A DNA stretch of 64,000 bases, taken from positions 372,001-436,000 of the forward strand of contig NZ_CP015418.1 in assembly GCF_001633165.1 (NCBI RefSeq), in the 5' to 3' direction. Made by a program: the position numbers and the translations under genes. This document shows, piece after piece, positions 8,771-16,433 of the stretch. Positions within the stretch are counted from its first letter, which is position 1. Each line of letters begins with the position of its first letter. The stretch comes from Rhodovulum sulfidophilum DSM 1374 (GTDB taxonomy: Bacteria; Pseudomonadota; Alphaproteobacteria; Rhodobacterales; Rhodobacteraceae). Below the pieces are notes generated by a model, which searched no databases, was not told where the DNA came from, and worked only from the letters and a program-made list of their open reading frames with translations.

Positions 8771-8819
8771 TGGTAGGAGTGAGAGGATTCGAACCTCCGA
8801 CCCCTGCCTCCCGAAGACA
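8771..8819 (-). repeat. Partial tRNA-Pro duplicate, left attachment site
   Basis: These 49 bases repeat the anticodon-to-CCA part of the tRNA-Pro gene at 11600-11648 with two mismatches (8775 and 8800), and the match stops sharply at 8819. The copy has no 5' half, so it is not a tRNA gene. It is the boundary repeat left by an integrase that recombines into tRNA 3' ends. The integrase gene starts its 3' end 92 bases away, as usual for such islands. Confidence 0.85.
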
Positions 8820-8910
8820 ACTCAACGCCATTTGTTCACCCTGCATTCCCTTTTCGCCCCTGCTTTTGTTCGCCCTTGATCGGCGAATTCCGTGTTGAAC
8901 TTGTGTGGCA

Positions 8911-10008
8911 TCACAGTTTCCGCCCACCCCTGCCAACGGCGGCCACGGCGTCGGACTGGTGGTCCGGGTGGTGGTGGGCATAGACCTTGAACATCGTTTC
9001 GATGCTGACGCCGAAGTATCCGGCGGCTTCGTAGATGTCGCCTCCCGCCTGCATCGCCCAAGTAATCGCCGTGTGTCTCAGCGTGTGGGGAGTGACGCCC
9101 GTGTTGCTGAGCCCAGCGTCGCGCACAGCCGTAGCCCAAGCCGTCTTGATCGAACCGACTCCTTGCCCTCGAAACTCGATAACCCAGCGATCCTGTCGGC
9201 TTTCCCAGCGGCGAAGGTGTGCGAGAAGGCGCGGAGCAATCCGGATGGGCGGTTGACGCTTCTTCGTTTCCAATTGGGCCGAACCGCGGCGATACATCTG
9301 CCCGTTCAGGGTGTCGACGTGGCCGCCTGTCGTGTTCGGCATGAAGCGGAGGCGTAGGATCGCGGTCTTCCTGGTGCCGGTGTAGAGGCCGATCAGGATA
9401 AACCGCGCGATGTGCTTCGCCTCGGGATTTCGCCAAGCGGCCCACAAGAGCCGGGCAGCCTCCCCTCTTGTCAACCAGCGGTCTTTGGGCTGGGGCTTTG
9501 TCGGGAGGTGAACGGTAGGCGGATTGACCAGATAGCCCTCGCTTGCGCAATAGCCGACCCCGGCGGCTAGGGTTCCGAGCTCTTTCCGGATAGTGCCAAC
9601 GCTGACCGGCGCAGTCTCCAGAACTTCCTTGGTCTTTGGGTCGCGCTTCGTGACTTTCCGCCTCTGACGCCCATAGGCGCGGCAGGTTTCGCGTTTGATC
9701 GCGGACGCAGGAAGATCGCCCCAGAACCTGACCAATGGCTCAATCGCGTAAGCTATGCGTGCCGGGTCGGCGACCGTGGGTGCGTGTTCGGAGGCATAGA
9801 TACTCAACACCTCCGCCACCGTTATTTCGTCTGGTGTAGCCGGGCCGCTTGGCCGGTCGCGGTCTGCGAGGTATTGCGCGAGAGCTGCTTCAGCTTGTCG
9901 GCGGTCGCGAGTGCCCGTTGAACGCTCCCCGCGTCCCGTGTCGCGGATGATGTAGATTCCGGTATCCTTGCGGCGGTAGAGACGCGGCCCTTTGGCTTGC
10001 TGCGGCAT
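8911..10008 (-). CDS. Tyrosine-type site-specific integrase
   Basis: A 365-residue phage integrase. The N-terminal arm-binding part begins with RLYRRKDTGIYIIRDTGRG, followed by the SAM-like core-binding domain at about 85-180 and the catalytic domain from about 190. Catalytic residues are Arg213 in TGTRKTAILRLR, His308 and Arg311 in HTLRH, and the nucleophile Tyr343 in MFKVYAHHH. The usual LGH histidine region reads AGYFG, so the third histidine is not conserved. It presumably moved the element into the tRNA-Pro gene. Its 5' end overlaps the upstream xis-like gene by 187 bases in another frame. Confidence 0.92.
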   Translation of the reverse strand: MPQQAKGPRLYRRKDTGIYIIRDTGRGERSTGTRDRRQAEAALAQYLADRDRPSGPATPDEITVAEVLSIYASEHAPTVADPARIAYAIEPLVRFWGDLPASAIKRETCRAYGRQRRKVTKRDPKTKEVLETAPVSVGTIRKELGTLAAGVGYCASEGYLVNPPTVHLPTKPQPKDRWLTRGEAARLLWAAWRNPEAKHIARFILIGLYTGTRKTAILRLRFMPNTTGGHVDTLNGQMYRRGSAQLETKKRQPPIRIAPRLLAHLRRWESRQDRWVIEFRGQGVGSIKTAWATAVRDAGLSNTGVTPHTLRHTAITWAMQAGGDIYEAAGYFGVSIETMFKVYAHHHPDHQSDAVAAVGRGGRKL

Positions 10009-10166
10009 AGATCCATGATCTCCGGAAGGTCGTTGGGGTCGATCCGCTTCCGGTTTCCGAAACGGATAATCAGTCCATGCTGCTCCGCTACGCGCGCGAC
10101 GGTCGCTCTGGGGGCGTTTAATCGCTTCGCGGCTTCCATGACCGTAATTGTTAGCGTGGCCGTCAT
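9822..10166 (-). CDS. Excisionase-like helix-turn-helix protein overlapping the integrase
   Basis: A 114-residue frame beginning MTATLTITVMEAAKRLNAP. The first 60 residues form a MerR/Xis-type helix-turn-helix (MEAAKRLNAPRATVARVAEQHGLIIRFGNRKRI followed by the wing and DLPEIMDLC). The remainder is polar and low in complexity and lies over the integrase start. The 187-base out-of-frame overlap with the integrase could mean the true protein ends earlier, but the frame stays open and both reading frames look coding. Its position next to the integrase supports an excisionase or recombination directionality role. Confidence 0.6.
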   Translation of the reverse strand: MTATLTITVMEAAKRLNAPRATVARVAEQHGLIIRFGNRKRIDPNDLPEIMDLCRSKPKGRVSTAARIPESTSSATRDAGSVQRALATADKLKQLSRNTSQTATGQAARLHQTK

Positions 10167-10664
10167 CTATCCGACTTCTCGGCCCGTCATCTCAACGCCG
10201 ATTTCCAAGATCTGAACCAAGGAAAAGTCGGCCGATCTGTTGATCTTGGAAGCAGCGTTTGAGCGGAGGAGGTCATCCGTATCGTCCGCGAGCGGAGACT
10301 TTCGAGATGTACCGTGGCTGGCCGCACGTTCCGCCATGAAGGCTTCCCACCGTTCACGCTGGTGATATTCCACCCATCCGCCGCCGAAATAGAGAGCAGC
10401 TTGCCCGCAGTCTGAGAGACGAAGACCTTCCCCCACAAAAGTGGCGGAAGGAGGTAGCCCATCTTGAAGAAAGCTCACCAAAGCCTCCTCAAGTGTCTTT
10501 TCGGGGTCCAACCCCATTTCGTCGATATCGCTTCCGCGACGGAGATCCGGCTTGAGCGCCCCGAAATACGTCACGTCACGCGCCGCGCGACTGGGTGAGG
10601 TGGATGCCACTACGGCAATAATTACGCGGGCGGCGTCAAGAAGAGTGATGTCCGGGGCATTCAC
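10167..10664 (-). CDS. Hypothetical protein of the tRNA-Pro element
   Basis: A 165-residue protein I do not recognise. It begins MNAPDITLLDAARVIIAVV, has no signal peptide or clear membrane helix, and contains a central YFGGGWVEYHQRERWEAF segment. It ends one base before the start codon of the xis-like gene, so it belongs to the same minus-strand unit. Base composition is slightly less GC-rich than the chromosomal genes, in line with transfer. Confidence 0.5.
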   Translation of the reverse strand: MNAPDITLLDAARVIIAVVASTSPSRAARDVTYFGALKPDLRRGSDIDEMGLDPEKTLEEALVSFLQDGLPPSATFVGEGLRLSDCGQAALYFGGGWVEYHQRERWEAFMAERAASHGTSRKSPLADDTDDLLRSNAASKINRSADFSLVQILEIGVEMTGREVG

Positions 10665-10714
10665 GCCCCGAGCGCCAGTTGTGAACAGTCCGGCTTCGCG
10701 AAGGACGCGAACCG

Positions 10715-11014
10715 TCAGGCGAGATTGGACGGCTCATGGATCATCAGATGCGCCGCGCGGTGCATGGCGATCTCGGCCGCCCCCATCACCAGGAGCGACG
10801 CGGCAGACGCCGCCACGCCCAACACTTCCACCCGGACCTGCCCGTGCCGGTCGAGCTGCGCCAGGATCGCGGCCCCGTCCGAGGCAATCCCGCCATAGGA
10901 GTTGACGGCGATCACCACCGGCACGCCCGCATTGTCGTCCAGGAAGGCGCCGATCCGGGGCGGGGTATTCTCGCCCTCGCCAATCGGCCCGTAGATATGA
11001 AGGGTTTCGGTCAT
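10715..11014 (-). pseudogene. Truncated ClpP-like prohead protease
   Basis: The frame begins MTETLHIYGPIGEGENTPPR and runs 99 residues. It matches the start of phage ClpP-type head maturation proteases: VNSYGGIASDGAAILAQL in the oxyanion region, the nucleophile serine in GVAASAASLLVMG, and a histidine in AHLMIHEPS. Full-length relatives continue well beyond, while here the frame stops right after MIHEPSN, so the C-terminal part is lost. The same start occurs at 52160 in a second prophage fragment. Confidence 0.75.
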
Positions 11015-11118
11015 TCTGACACCTGAGCTTTGGGGGGCTGTTGCGGTTGCGCCGAGGGAGCGGCGGCGAGGTAGCTGCTGCTCGGCCGCTGGCTCTTCGG
11101 ATTGGCAAGCCGTCTCAT
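11011..11118 (-). CDS. 35-residue phage small frame between two head genes
   Basis: The frame MRRLANPKSQRPSSSYLAAA continues to end in QQPPKAQVSE. Its start overlaps the stop of the upstream gene (ATGA) and its stop overlaps the start of the protease fragment (ATGA), so the three frames are translationally coupled. A 40-residue homologue with the same start and end but a variable middle is present at 52157-52279. Preserved frame and ends with a drifting middle indicate a real small gene. The function is unknown. Confidence 0.5.
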   Translation of the reverse strand: MRRLANPKSQRPSSSYLAAAPSAQPQQPPKAQVSE

Positions 11119-11465
11119 GCCGCCACCTCGATTTCCGAGATATGCCGGAGGAACGCGGTCTGATCGCGCGGCGCCATCGCCTCGAAAGAGGCCAGCGCGA
11201 AGGCTTTCAGCTCGGCCCGATTCGCGTGCGAGGCCCAGAACCGGGCTTCCTCCATCCCGCGCAGGAACGGGGGCATGGGCGCCCCGGCCGCGCGCAGCAC
11301 TGTGGCCGCCGTCATTTCGGCCTGCTCGGGCTCCAGCGACCGCAACGCCGCATAGGCCAGCGAGGCCCGCTCGCGCGCCGTGAGTCGCACCATGGCCAGG
11401 AGGCGGAACCAGTCCCAGCCATCGAAGGACGCATAGGTCAGCGCATAGCCGAGAACCCGCGCCAT
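11115..11465 (-). CDS. Conserved prophage protein, 5'-truncated copy
   Basis: Encodes up to 116 residues from the ATG at 11465. The C-terminal 85 residues (RLTARERASLAYAALRSLEP to the end) are nearly identical to the protein at 52276-52767. The same frame stays open upstream (CEASQICAKDGRKS matches CEASQLPEKDAPKT of the other copy) but reaches the tRNA repeat without a plausible start. The gene was therefore probably cut by integration or deletion at the right boundary. It is an all-helical small protein found beside head proteases in prophages, of unknown role. Confidence 0.55.
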   Translation of the reverse strand: MARVLGYALTYASFDGWDWFRLLAMVRLTARERASLAYAALRSLEPEQAEMTAATVLRAAGAPMPPFLRGMEEARFWASHANRAELKAFALASFEAMAPRDQTAFLRHISEIEVAA

Positions 11466-11599
11466 CCGCTTATGCGCGGGCTTGATATCTTTGGAGAGAA
11501 TCTTGGATTTGCGACCGTCTTTGGCGCAAATCTGTGAGGCCTCACAGTTTCCACTCGTTTCTGTGGATCTGGGATTGGCCTTAACTTGTTGATTTAACT

Positions 11600-11676
11600 T
11601 GGTCGGAGTGAGAGGATTCGAACCTCCGGCCCCTGCCTCCCGAAGACAGTGCTCTACCAGGCTGAGCTACACTCCG
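11600..11676 (-). tRNA. tRNA-Pro (anticodon CGG)
   Basis: On the minus strand the gene reads from the CGGAGTG acceptor arm to its partner CACTCCG, discriminator A and an encoded CCA. The anticodon stem CTGTC/GGCAG encloses TTCGGGA, which places CGG at positions 34-36 for proline codon CCG. The T arm GGAGG-TTCGAAT-CCTCT is intact. The 3' half serves as integration site, and a duplicate lies at 8771-8819. Confidence 0.95.
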
Positions 11677-11723
11677 ACCGTGTGACGGGGGACTTAACGC
11701 GCTCTGCCTGCTTTGGCAAGAGG

Positions 11724-12674
11724 TCATTCGGGGGGCTCTTCGACACCCGGAAGCACCGGGCCCGGCGCGACCCCGGCGCGGTCGGTGGCATGGAGCGCCG
11801 GCCGATTCCCGGAGACCTGCGCGCGGCCCTCGCGCAGGAACAGAATCGAGCCGCTGGCGGCGATCACCGTCGCGCCGATCAGCGTGGTGGCATCCGGGGT
11901 CTCGTCGAAGAACAGGGAACCGATCAGCACCGCCCAGATCATCTGCGAATATTGCATGGGCGCCACCGTCGCCGCCTCGGACGCGCGATATGCGTTTATC
12001 ATCAGCCACATGGCGGTCAGCGCCCCGATCGCGACCAGCGCCATGCCGCCCAGATGCACGACCGGCATCGGCCGGTAGACGACCGGCAGCAGACATCCCA
12101 TCAGCACCACATTGACCAGGAGCGGATAGAGCAACAGCACCACGCTGCGTTCCTCGTTCCCGATCTTTCGTACGATCCCCGAGACCAGCGCGCTGCTGCC
12201 CGCCGAGATCAGGGCCGCGAGATGGCCGAAGCTCAGCTCCGATGCCCCCCAGGGGCGCAGCACGATCAGCACGCCGATCAGGCCCAGCACCACGGCCGCC
12301 CAGCGCCGGAAGCCGACCCGCTCGCCGAGGATCGGCACCGAGAGCGCGGTGATGATCAGGGGTGTCGAGAAGATGATCGCGTAGGTTTCGGCCAGGGGAA
12401 TCGCCGAGAAGGCATAGAAGGCCATCAGGATGTTCATCATAACCGCGACGGTGCGCAGCGCGATCCAGCCCGGGCGGCGCGGCCAGAGGCTGCCGCCGTC
12501 GCCCTCGCGGATGAGGATCAGCGCGATCAGCGGAAAGCCCAGGAGTGCGCTTAAGAAGAGGATCTGGATCGCGTCGTAATGGACGCCGAGCCCCTTCACC
12601 ACGGCATCGTGGCCGGAATAGACGGCGAAGCCTGCCAGCGCGAATCCCGCGCCCCGGATGGTCGATGCGGCCAT
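11724..12674 (-). CDS. DMT-superfamily (EamA) transporter
   Basis: A 316-residue inner-membrane protein with two EamA repeats and about ten helices, the standard DMT architecture. The repeat signature is seen in YAFSAIPLAETYAIIFSTPLIITALSVPILGERVG at the end of repeat one and YSQMIWAVLIGSLFFDETPD at the end of repeat two. It is probably a small-metabolite or amino-acid exporter, with substrate not predictable. The start at 12674 (MAASTIRGAG) is chosen because the 14 upstream residues are charged and lack family similarity. It lies downstream of leuB on the same strand. Confidence 0.85.
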   Translation of the reverse strand: MAASTIRGAGFALAGFAVYSGHDAVVKGLGVHYDAIQILFLSALLGFPLIALILIREGDGGSLWPRRPGWIALRTVAVMMNILMAFYAFSAIPLAETYAIIFSTPLIITALSVPILGERVGFRRWAAVVLGLIGVLIVLRPWGASELSFGHLAALISAGSSALVSGIVRKIGNEERSVVLLLYPLLVNVVLMGCLLPVVYRPMPVVHLGGMALVAIGALTAMWLMINAYRASEAATVAPMQYSQMIWAVLIGSLFFDETPDATTLIGATVIAASGSILFLREGRAQVSGNRPALHATDRAGVAPGPVLPGVEEPPE

Positions 12675-12818
12675 GGGACATGCTCGTGAAACCGGTAGGT
12701 CTTCACCCTTCCGCATTTGCGGGGCCCGGGCAAGCGCGGCGTTCAGGCCCGCGCGGAACGCTGCCGCCAGGGGCAGGGACGGGCGCGCGCCACGAGCAGG
12801 CGCACGCCCAGGGTCGGA

Positions 12819-13922
12819 TCAGAGGCTCGCGTCAAGCGCGGCGAGGATCGCGTCGCCCATCTGCGAGGTCGAGACCGGGCTGCCGCCGTCGGACTGCATC
12901 AGATCGGCGGTGCGGACACCGTCGGCCAGCACCTGCTCGACCGCCTTTTCCAGACGGGTGGCCTCGGCGCCCTGATCGAAGGAATAGCGCAGCGCCATGG
13001 CAAAGCTCAGGATGCAGGCGATCGGGTTGGCCTTGCCCTGGCCCGCGATATCGGGGGCCGAGCCGTGCACGGGTTCGTACATCGCCTTGGGCCGGCCGTT
13101 CTCCATCGGCGCGCCGAGGCTTGCCGAGGGCAGCATGCCGAGCGAACCGGTCAGCATTGCGGCCACGTCCGACAGGAGGTCGCCGAACAGGTTGTCGGTC
13201 ACGATTACGTCGAACTGTTTCGGCCAGCGGCAAAGCTGCATGCCGCCCGCATCGGCATACATGTGGCTGAGTTCCACATCGGGATAGCTTTCGTCATGGA
13301 CCTTCTGGACCACCTCACGCCAGAGGATGCCCGATTCCATCACATTGGCCTTCTCCATCGAGCAGACCTTGTTGCCGCGCTTGCGGGCCAGTTCGAAGGC
13401 CGAGCGCGCCACCCGGTCGATCTCGGCCTCGGTATAGCGCTGGGTGTTCAGACCGACGCGCTGACCGCCCTCCTCGACGATGCCGCGGGGCTCGCCGAAA
13501 TAGATGCCCGAGGTCAGCTCGCGCACGATCATGATGTCGAGGCCCGAGACCACGTCACGCTTCAGCGACGAGAAATCGGCCAGCGCGTCGAAGCATTGCG
13601 CGGGGCGGAGGTTGGCGAAAAGATCCATCTCCTTGCGCAGCCGCAGCAGACCGCGTTCGGGCTTCAGGCTGAAATCGAGAGTGTCGTATTTCGGCCCGCC
13701 GACCGCGCCCAGCAGCACCGCATCGACCTCTTGCGCCTTTGCCATGGTGGCATCCGACAGCGGCTTGCCATGGGCGTCATAGGCCGCGCCGCCCACCAGA
13801 TCCTCGGTCACGTCGAACTTGAGACCGCGCTTGTCCCCGAACCAGTCGATGATCCGGGTGACCTCGGCCATCACTTCGGGGCCGATGCCGTCGCCGGGCA
13901 GGATCAGAAGGGTGTTGTTCAT
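12819..13922 (-). CDS. leuB: 3-isopropylmalate dehydrogenase
   Basis: A 367-residue enzyme that oxidatively decarboxylates 3-isopropylmalate to 2-oxoisocaproate in leucine synthesis. It begins [20 protein letters not shown]. Substrate arginines are in [19 protein letters not shown], the metal and active-site aspartates in [17 protein letters not shown], and the NAD-binding loop in [18 protein letters not shown]. The length is normal for LeuB. It is the last leu gene of the minus-strand cluster leuC-hdeD-leuD-nuclease-leuB. Confidence 0.97.
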   Translation of the reverse strand: MNNTLLILPGDGIGPEVMAEVTRIIDWFGDKRGLKFDVTEDLVGGAAYDAHGKPLSDATMAKAQEVDAVLLGAVGGPKYDTLDFSLKPERGLLRLRKEMDLFANLRPAQCFDALADFSSLKRDVVSGLDIMIVRELTSGIYFGEPRGIVEEGGQRVGLNTQRYTEAEIDRVARSAFELARKRGNKVCSMEKANVMESGILWREVVQKVHDESYPDVELSHMYADAGGMQLCRWPKQFDVIVTDNLFGDLLSDVAAMLTGSLGMLPSASLGAPMENGRPKAMYEPVHGSAPDIAGQGKANPIACILSFAMALRYSFDQGAEATRLEKAVEQVLADGVRTADLMQSDGGSPVSTSQMGDAILAALDASL

Positions 13923-13980
13923 GGGCGAAAATCCTTGTCTTGAAGGGTTATGGGTGGGGTAGCGGGCCGGTCCCGTCGGG

Positions 13981-15093
13981 TCAAGGCAAGGCCAGGTCGG
14001 CCCAGACGAGACGGTGGCGAGAGGCGGTCCGGACCGTTTCGGCCAGCGGACCATCGGCGGGCCAGAAGACGCCCGCGCCGATCACCTCGATCCCGGAAGA
14101 GGGCAGCACGTAATCGACGCGAAGATTGCCGGGGGCCTCGTCCTCGGGGGTGTCGTCCCATTCGGCGGTGTCACGCGCCGGCTCGCCCCGCTGCGCGGCA
14201 TTGGCGCCGGTCTGCGGGGCGGCGGCCCCGCCCGGGCTTTCGGGCAACGGGTCGGTCAGGCGCGGATCGGCGAGGAAGGCGCGCATCGCGGCGCTGCGGC
14301 CGTCGCCATCCTCGGGGTCGAGATTGGCATCGCCCAGAACCACGAAGGGGCCCCGGGGCGGCGCCACATCCAGCGCGCCGTCGAGATAAAGCGTCCAGAG
14401 CCGAAGCTCGTCGCGATTCCTCAGCCCGTTGCGGTCCTCGGGACCGTCGAAGACGGGCGGGCTGGCATGGAAGGTCAGCAGATGCAGGACGCTGCCGCCC
14501 AGATCGACCGGAACGTCCCAATGCCCGGTGGTCGAGAGCCGCTGCACCGCCTGCGCCTCGGCCGAGGGAAAGGGCGCGCCGTCCATTTCGGGCAGCGTGG
14601 CGCCGGGCAGGTCGCGCCAGACGAGCGCCGAGAAATCGCGGACCCGGTCGGTCAGGACCGGAAAGCGCGACAGGATCGCCATGCCGTCCTGCCCCGCGAA
14701 ATATCCGAAGCCCTGGGCATCGCCCGGCCCGCCCACACGGCCGTCGCCGTCGAGATCGAGCCCGGTCCGCAGGCCGGTATTGGGCCTCAGCGCGAAGAGA
14801 TGGGGATAGTCCAGATCGCGGGCGCGAAGCCGGTCCGCCAGCACCCTCAGCGCCAGCCCGTCGAGGTCGTAATCGATGCCCTGCAGCGCGATTATGTCGG
14901 GGCGCGCGGCGGTGATCACGTCGAGCACGGCCGCCACCTGCGAATCCTTGCCCGAGAGGATGTCGCGCAACAGCAGACCGGGGCCCTTGCGCGACAGATC
15001 GGTATTGAAGCTTGCCACGCGAATATCCGCCAGGGCGGGGGCGGCAAGGCAAAGGGCAAGCAGGCCCGGCACCAAGGCGGCGGGCCTGCGCAT
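13981..15093 (-). CDS. Exported endonuclease/exonuclease/phosphatase-fold protein
   Basis: A 370-residue protein with a Sec signal peptide (residues 1-22, ending APALA). The EEP fold shows [13 protein letters not shown] at the first strand, [15 protein letters not shown] for the Asp/Asn pair, DYVLPS, and [10 protein letters not shown] at the C-terminal histidine. The position that usually carries the metal-binding glutamate (LQE) reads ALQGID, so catalysis may be altered or a neighbouring acid used. It lies between leuD and leuB, five bases from leuD, and is presumably cotranscribed, but no link to leucine synthesis is evident. Confidence 0.8.
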   Translation of the reverse strand: MRRPAALVPGLLALCLAAPALADIRVASFNTDLSRKGPGLLLRDILSGKDSQVAAVLDVITAARPDIIALQGIDYDLDGLALRVLADRLRARDLDYPHLFALRPNTGLRTGLDLDGDGRVGGPGDAQGFGYFAGQDGMAILSRFPVLTDRVRDFSALVWRDLPGATLPEMDGAPFPSAEAQAVQRLSTTGHWDVPVDLGGSVLHLLTFHASPPVFDGPEDRNGLRNRDELRLWTLYLDGALDVAPPRGPFVVLGDANLDPEDGDGRSAAMRAFLADPRLTDPLPESPGGAAAPQTGANAAQRGEPARDTAEWDDTPEDEAPGNLRVDYVLPSSGIEVIGAGVFWPADGPLAETVRTASRHRLVWADLALP

Positions 15094-15098
15094 CCGGG

Positions 15099-15704
15099 TC
15101 AGACCCAGGGCCGTTCCTGCGCCATCTTCGACTCGAAGCCGTCGATGGCCGGCGCCTTGTTCAGGGTCAGACCGATATCGTCGAGCCCTTCCAGCAGGCA
15201 GTGCTTGCGGAACGGGTCGACCTCGAAGGCGATCTCGACCCCGTCCGAGGTGGTGATCACCTGGCTTTCCAGATCGACGGTCATGCGGGCATTGGCGCCC
15301 TTCTCGGCATCCTTCATCAGGATGTCGACCTGCTCCTGCGGCAGCGGGATCGGCAGGATGCCGTTCTTGAAGCAGTTGTTGAAGAAGATGTCGGCAAAGC
15401 TGGGCGCGATCACGCAGCGGATGCCGAAATCCTTGATCGCCCAGGGGGCGTGTTCGCGCGAGGATCCGCAGCCGAAATTCTCGCCCGCGACCAGGATCTG
15501 GGTCTCGCGATAGGCGGGCTTGTTCAGCACGAAATCGGGGATCTCGTTGCCATCCTGATCGTAGCGCATCTCGTCGAACAGGTTCACCCCCAGCCCCTCG
15601 CGCTTGATCGTCTTGAGGTATTGCTTGGGGATGATCATGTCGGTGTCGATATTGACGAGCGGCAGCGGCGCGGCGATGCCGGTGATTTTCTCGAATTTGT
15701 CCAT
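15099..15704 (-). CDS. leuD: 3-isopropylmalate dehydratase small subunit
   Basis: A 201-residue protein, the usual length. It begins [20 protein letters not shown] and contains the swivel-domain signature [12 protein letters not shown] and the substrate loop [17 protein letters not shown]. With LeuC it isomerises 2- to 3-isopropylmalate. AGGAGA lies ten bases upstream of the start. An HdeD-like gene separates it from leuC, and the nuclease-fold gene follows directly. Confidence 0.97.
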   Translation of the reverse strand: MDKFEKITGIAAPLPLVNIDTDMIIPKQYLKTIKREGLGVNLFDEMRYDQDGNEIPDFVLNKPAYRETQILVAGENFGCGSSREHAPWAIKDFGIRCVIAPSFADIFFNNCFKNGILPIPLPQEQVDILMKDAEKGANARMTVDLESQVITTSDGVEIAFEVDPFRKHCLLEGLDDIGLTLNKAPAIDGFESKMAQERPWV

Positions 15705-15752
15705 TCGTTTCAGGTCTCCTATGGCCTGGCGCGCCGCATGCGGGCGGCTGGG

Positions 15753-16286
15753 TCAGGCAGGTGTTTCGACATGGCGCGGGCGCCGCGCCACAATCCCGAA
15801 GGCGATGAGGCCGATGCCGTCCACGATCAGCTCGATCCCCAGCAGCAGCCCCAGAAGCGTCTCGGCGGCGGCAAAGAAGTTCGAGAAGATCAGGACCCCG
15901 ATCAGGATCGAGGCGGCCCCGGTCAGAAGCAGCAGCCAGAACAGGCTGGTATGGCGGAAGGTGAAGGACAGCATCGCCCGCATGACCCCCATGGCCACGA
16001 AGAGCAGGCCGAGCAGAAGCGTCATCCAGGCCGCGCCGACCAGCGGGTTGATCAGGATCGACAGGCCCGCCAGCAGGAACAGAATGCCGACGAAGCCGTT
16101 GACCCAGCGATGCGAGTCGGGACCGCCCCGCATCACCGTGATCATCTGGAGCAGACCGGCGATCAGGAAGACGAGCCCGACGATCTGCGTTGCCGCGATG
16201 GTGGCCGCGAAGGGGTTGGCCAGCGCCACCACCCCGCCGATGAGGAGTGCAAGGCCGATCAACGTGTAGATGAGCCAGTTTTTCAT
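15753..16286 (-). CDS. HdeD-family (DUF308) membrane protein
   Basis: A 177-residue inner-membrane protein with six hydrophobic helices in DUF308 repeats, each followed by short polar turns such as GGPDSHRWVNGF. This is the HdeD family associated with acid resistance in enterobacteria, with no defined biochemical role. The start at 16286 is chosen because AGGAGG lies about six bases upstream. An in-frame ATG 33 bases earlier lacks such a site. It is inserted between leuC and leuD on the same strand. Confidence 0.85.
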   Translation of the reverse strand: MKNWLIYTLIGLALLIGGVVALANPFAATIAATQIVGLVFLIAGLLQMITVMRGGPDSHRWVNGFVGILFLLAGLSILINPLVGAAWMTLLLGLLFVAMGVMRAMLSFTFRHTSLFWLLLLTGAASILIGVLIFSNFFAAAETLLGLLLGIELIVDGIGLIAFGIVARRPRHVETPA

Positions 16287-16433
16287 GGGAACCTCCTTGA
16301 TGTGAGATTGTGTCGCCAAATCAACGGCCGCGGCGACGGATGGGTTCCCGCGCGCGGATCCCGCCCGGCGGCCGCCCGGGCGGCCTTGAAACAGGGAGGG
16401 ATCCGGCCCGTCACTTCCTTCGACGCCTCCGGC

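Larger units (their letters stand above)
8771..11648. mobile_element. Small integrative element or prophage remnant at tRNA-Pro(CGG)
   Basis: A 2.9-kb segment is bounded by 49-bp direct repeats of the tRNA-Pro 3' part. It holds a tyrosine integrase next to the left repeat, an overlapping xis-like gene, one hypothetical gene, and truncated phage head genes (protease, a 35-codon frame, and a conserved small protein cut at the right repeat). Replication, portal, capsid and tail genes are missing, so it is a deletion remnant. All genes run on the minus strand. Confidence 0.8.

Noticed and set aside
8771..8819. A second tRNA-Pro gene
   Set aside because: Only the 3' part of the tRNA is present and the 5' acceptor and D arm are missing. 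It is an attachment-site duplicate.
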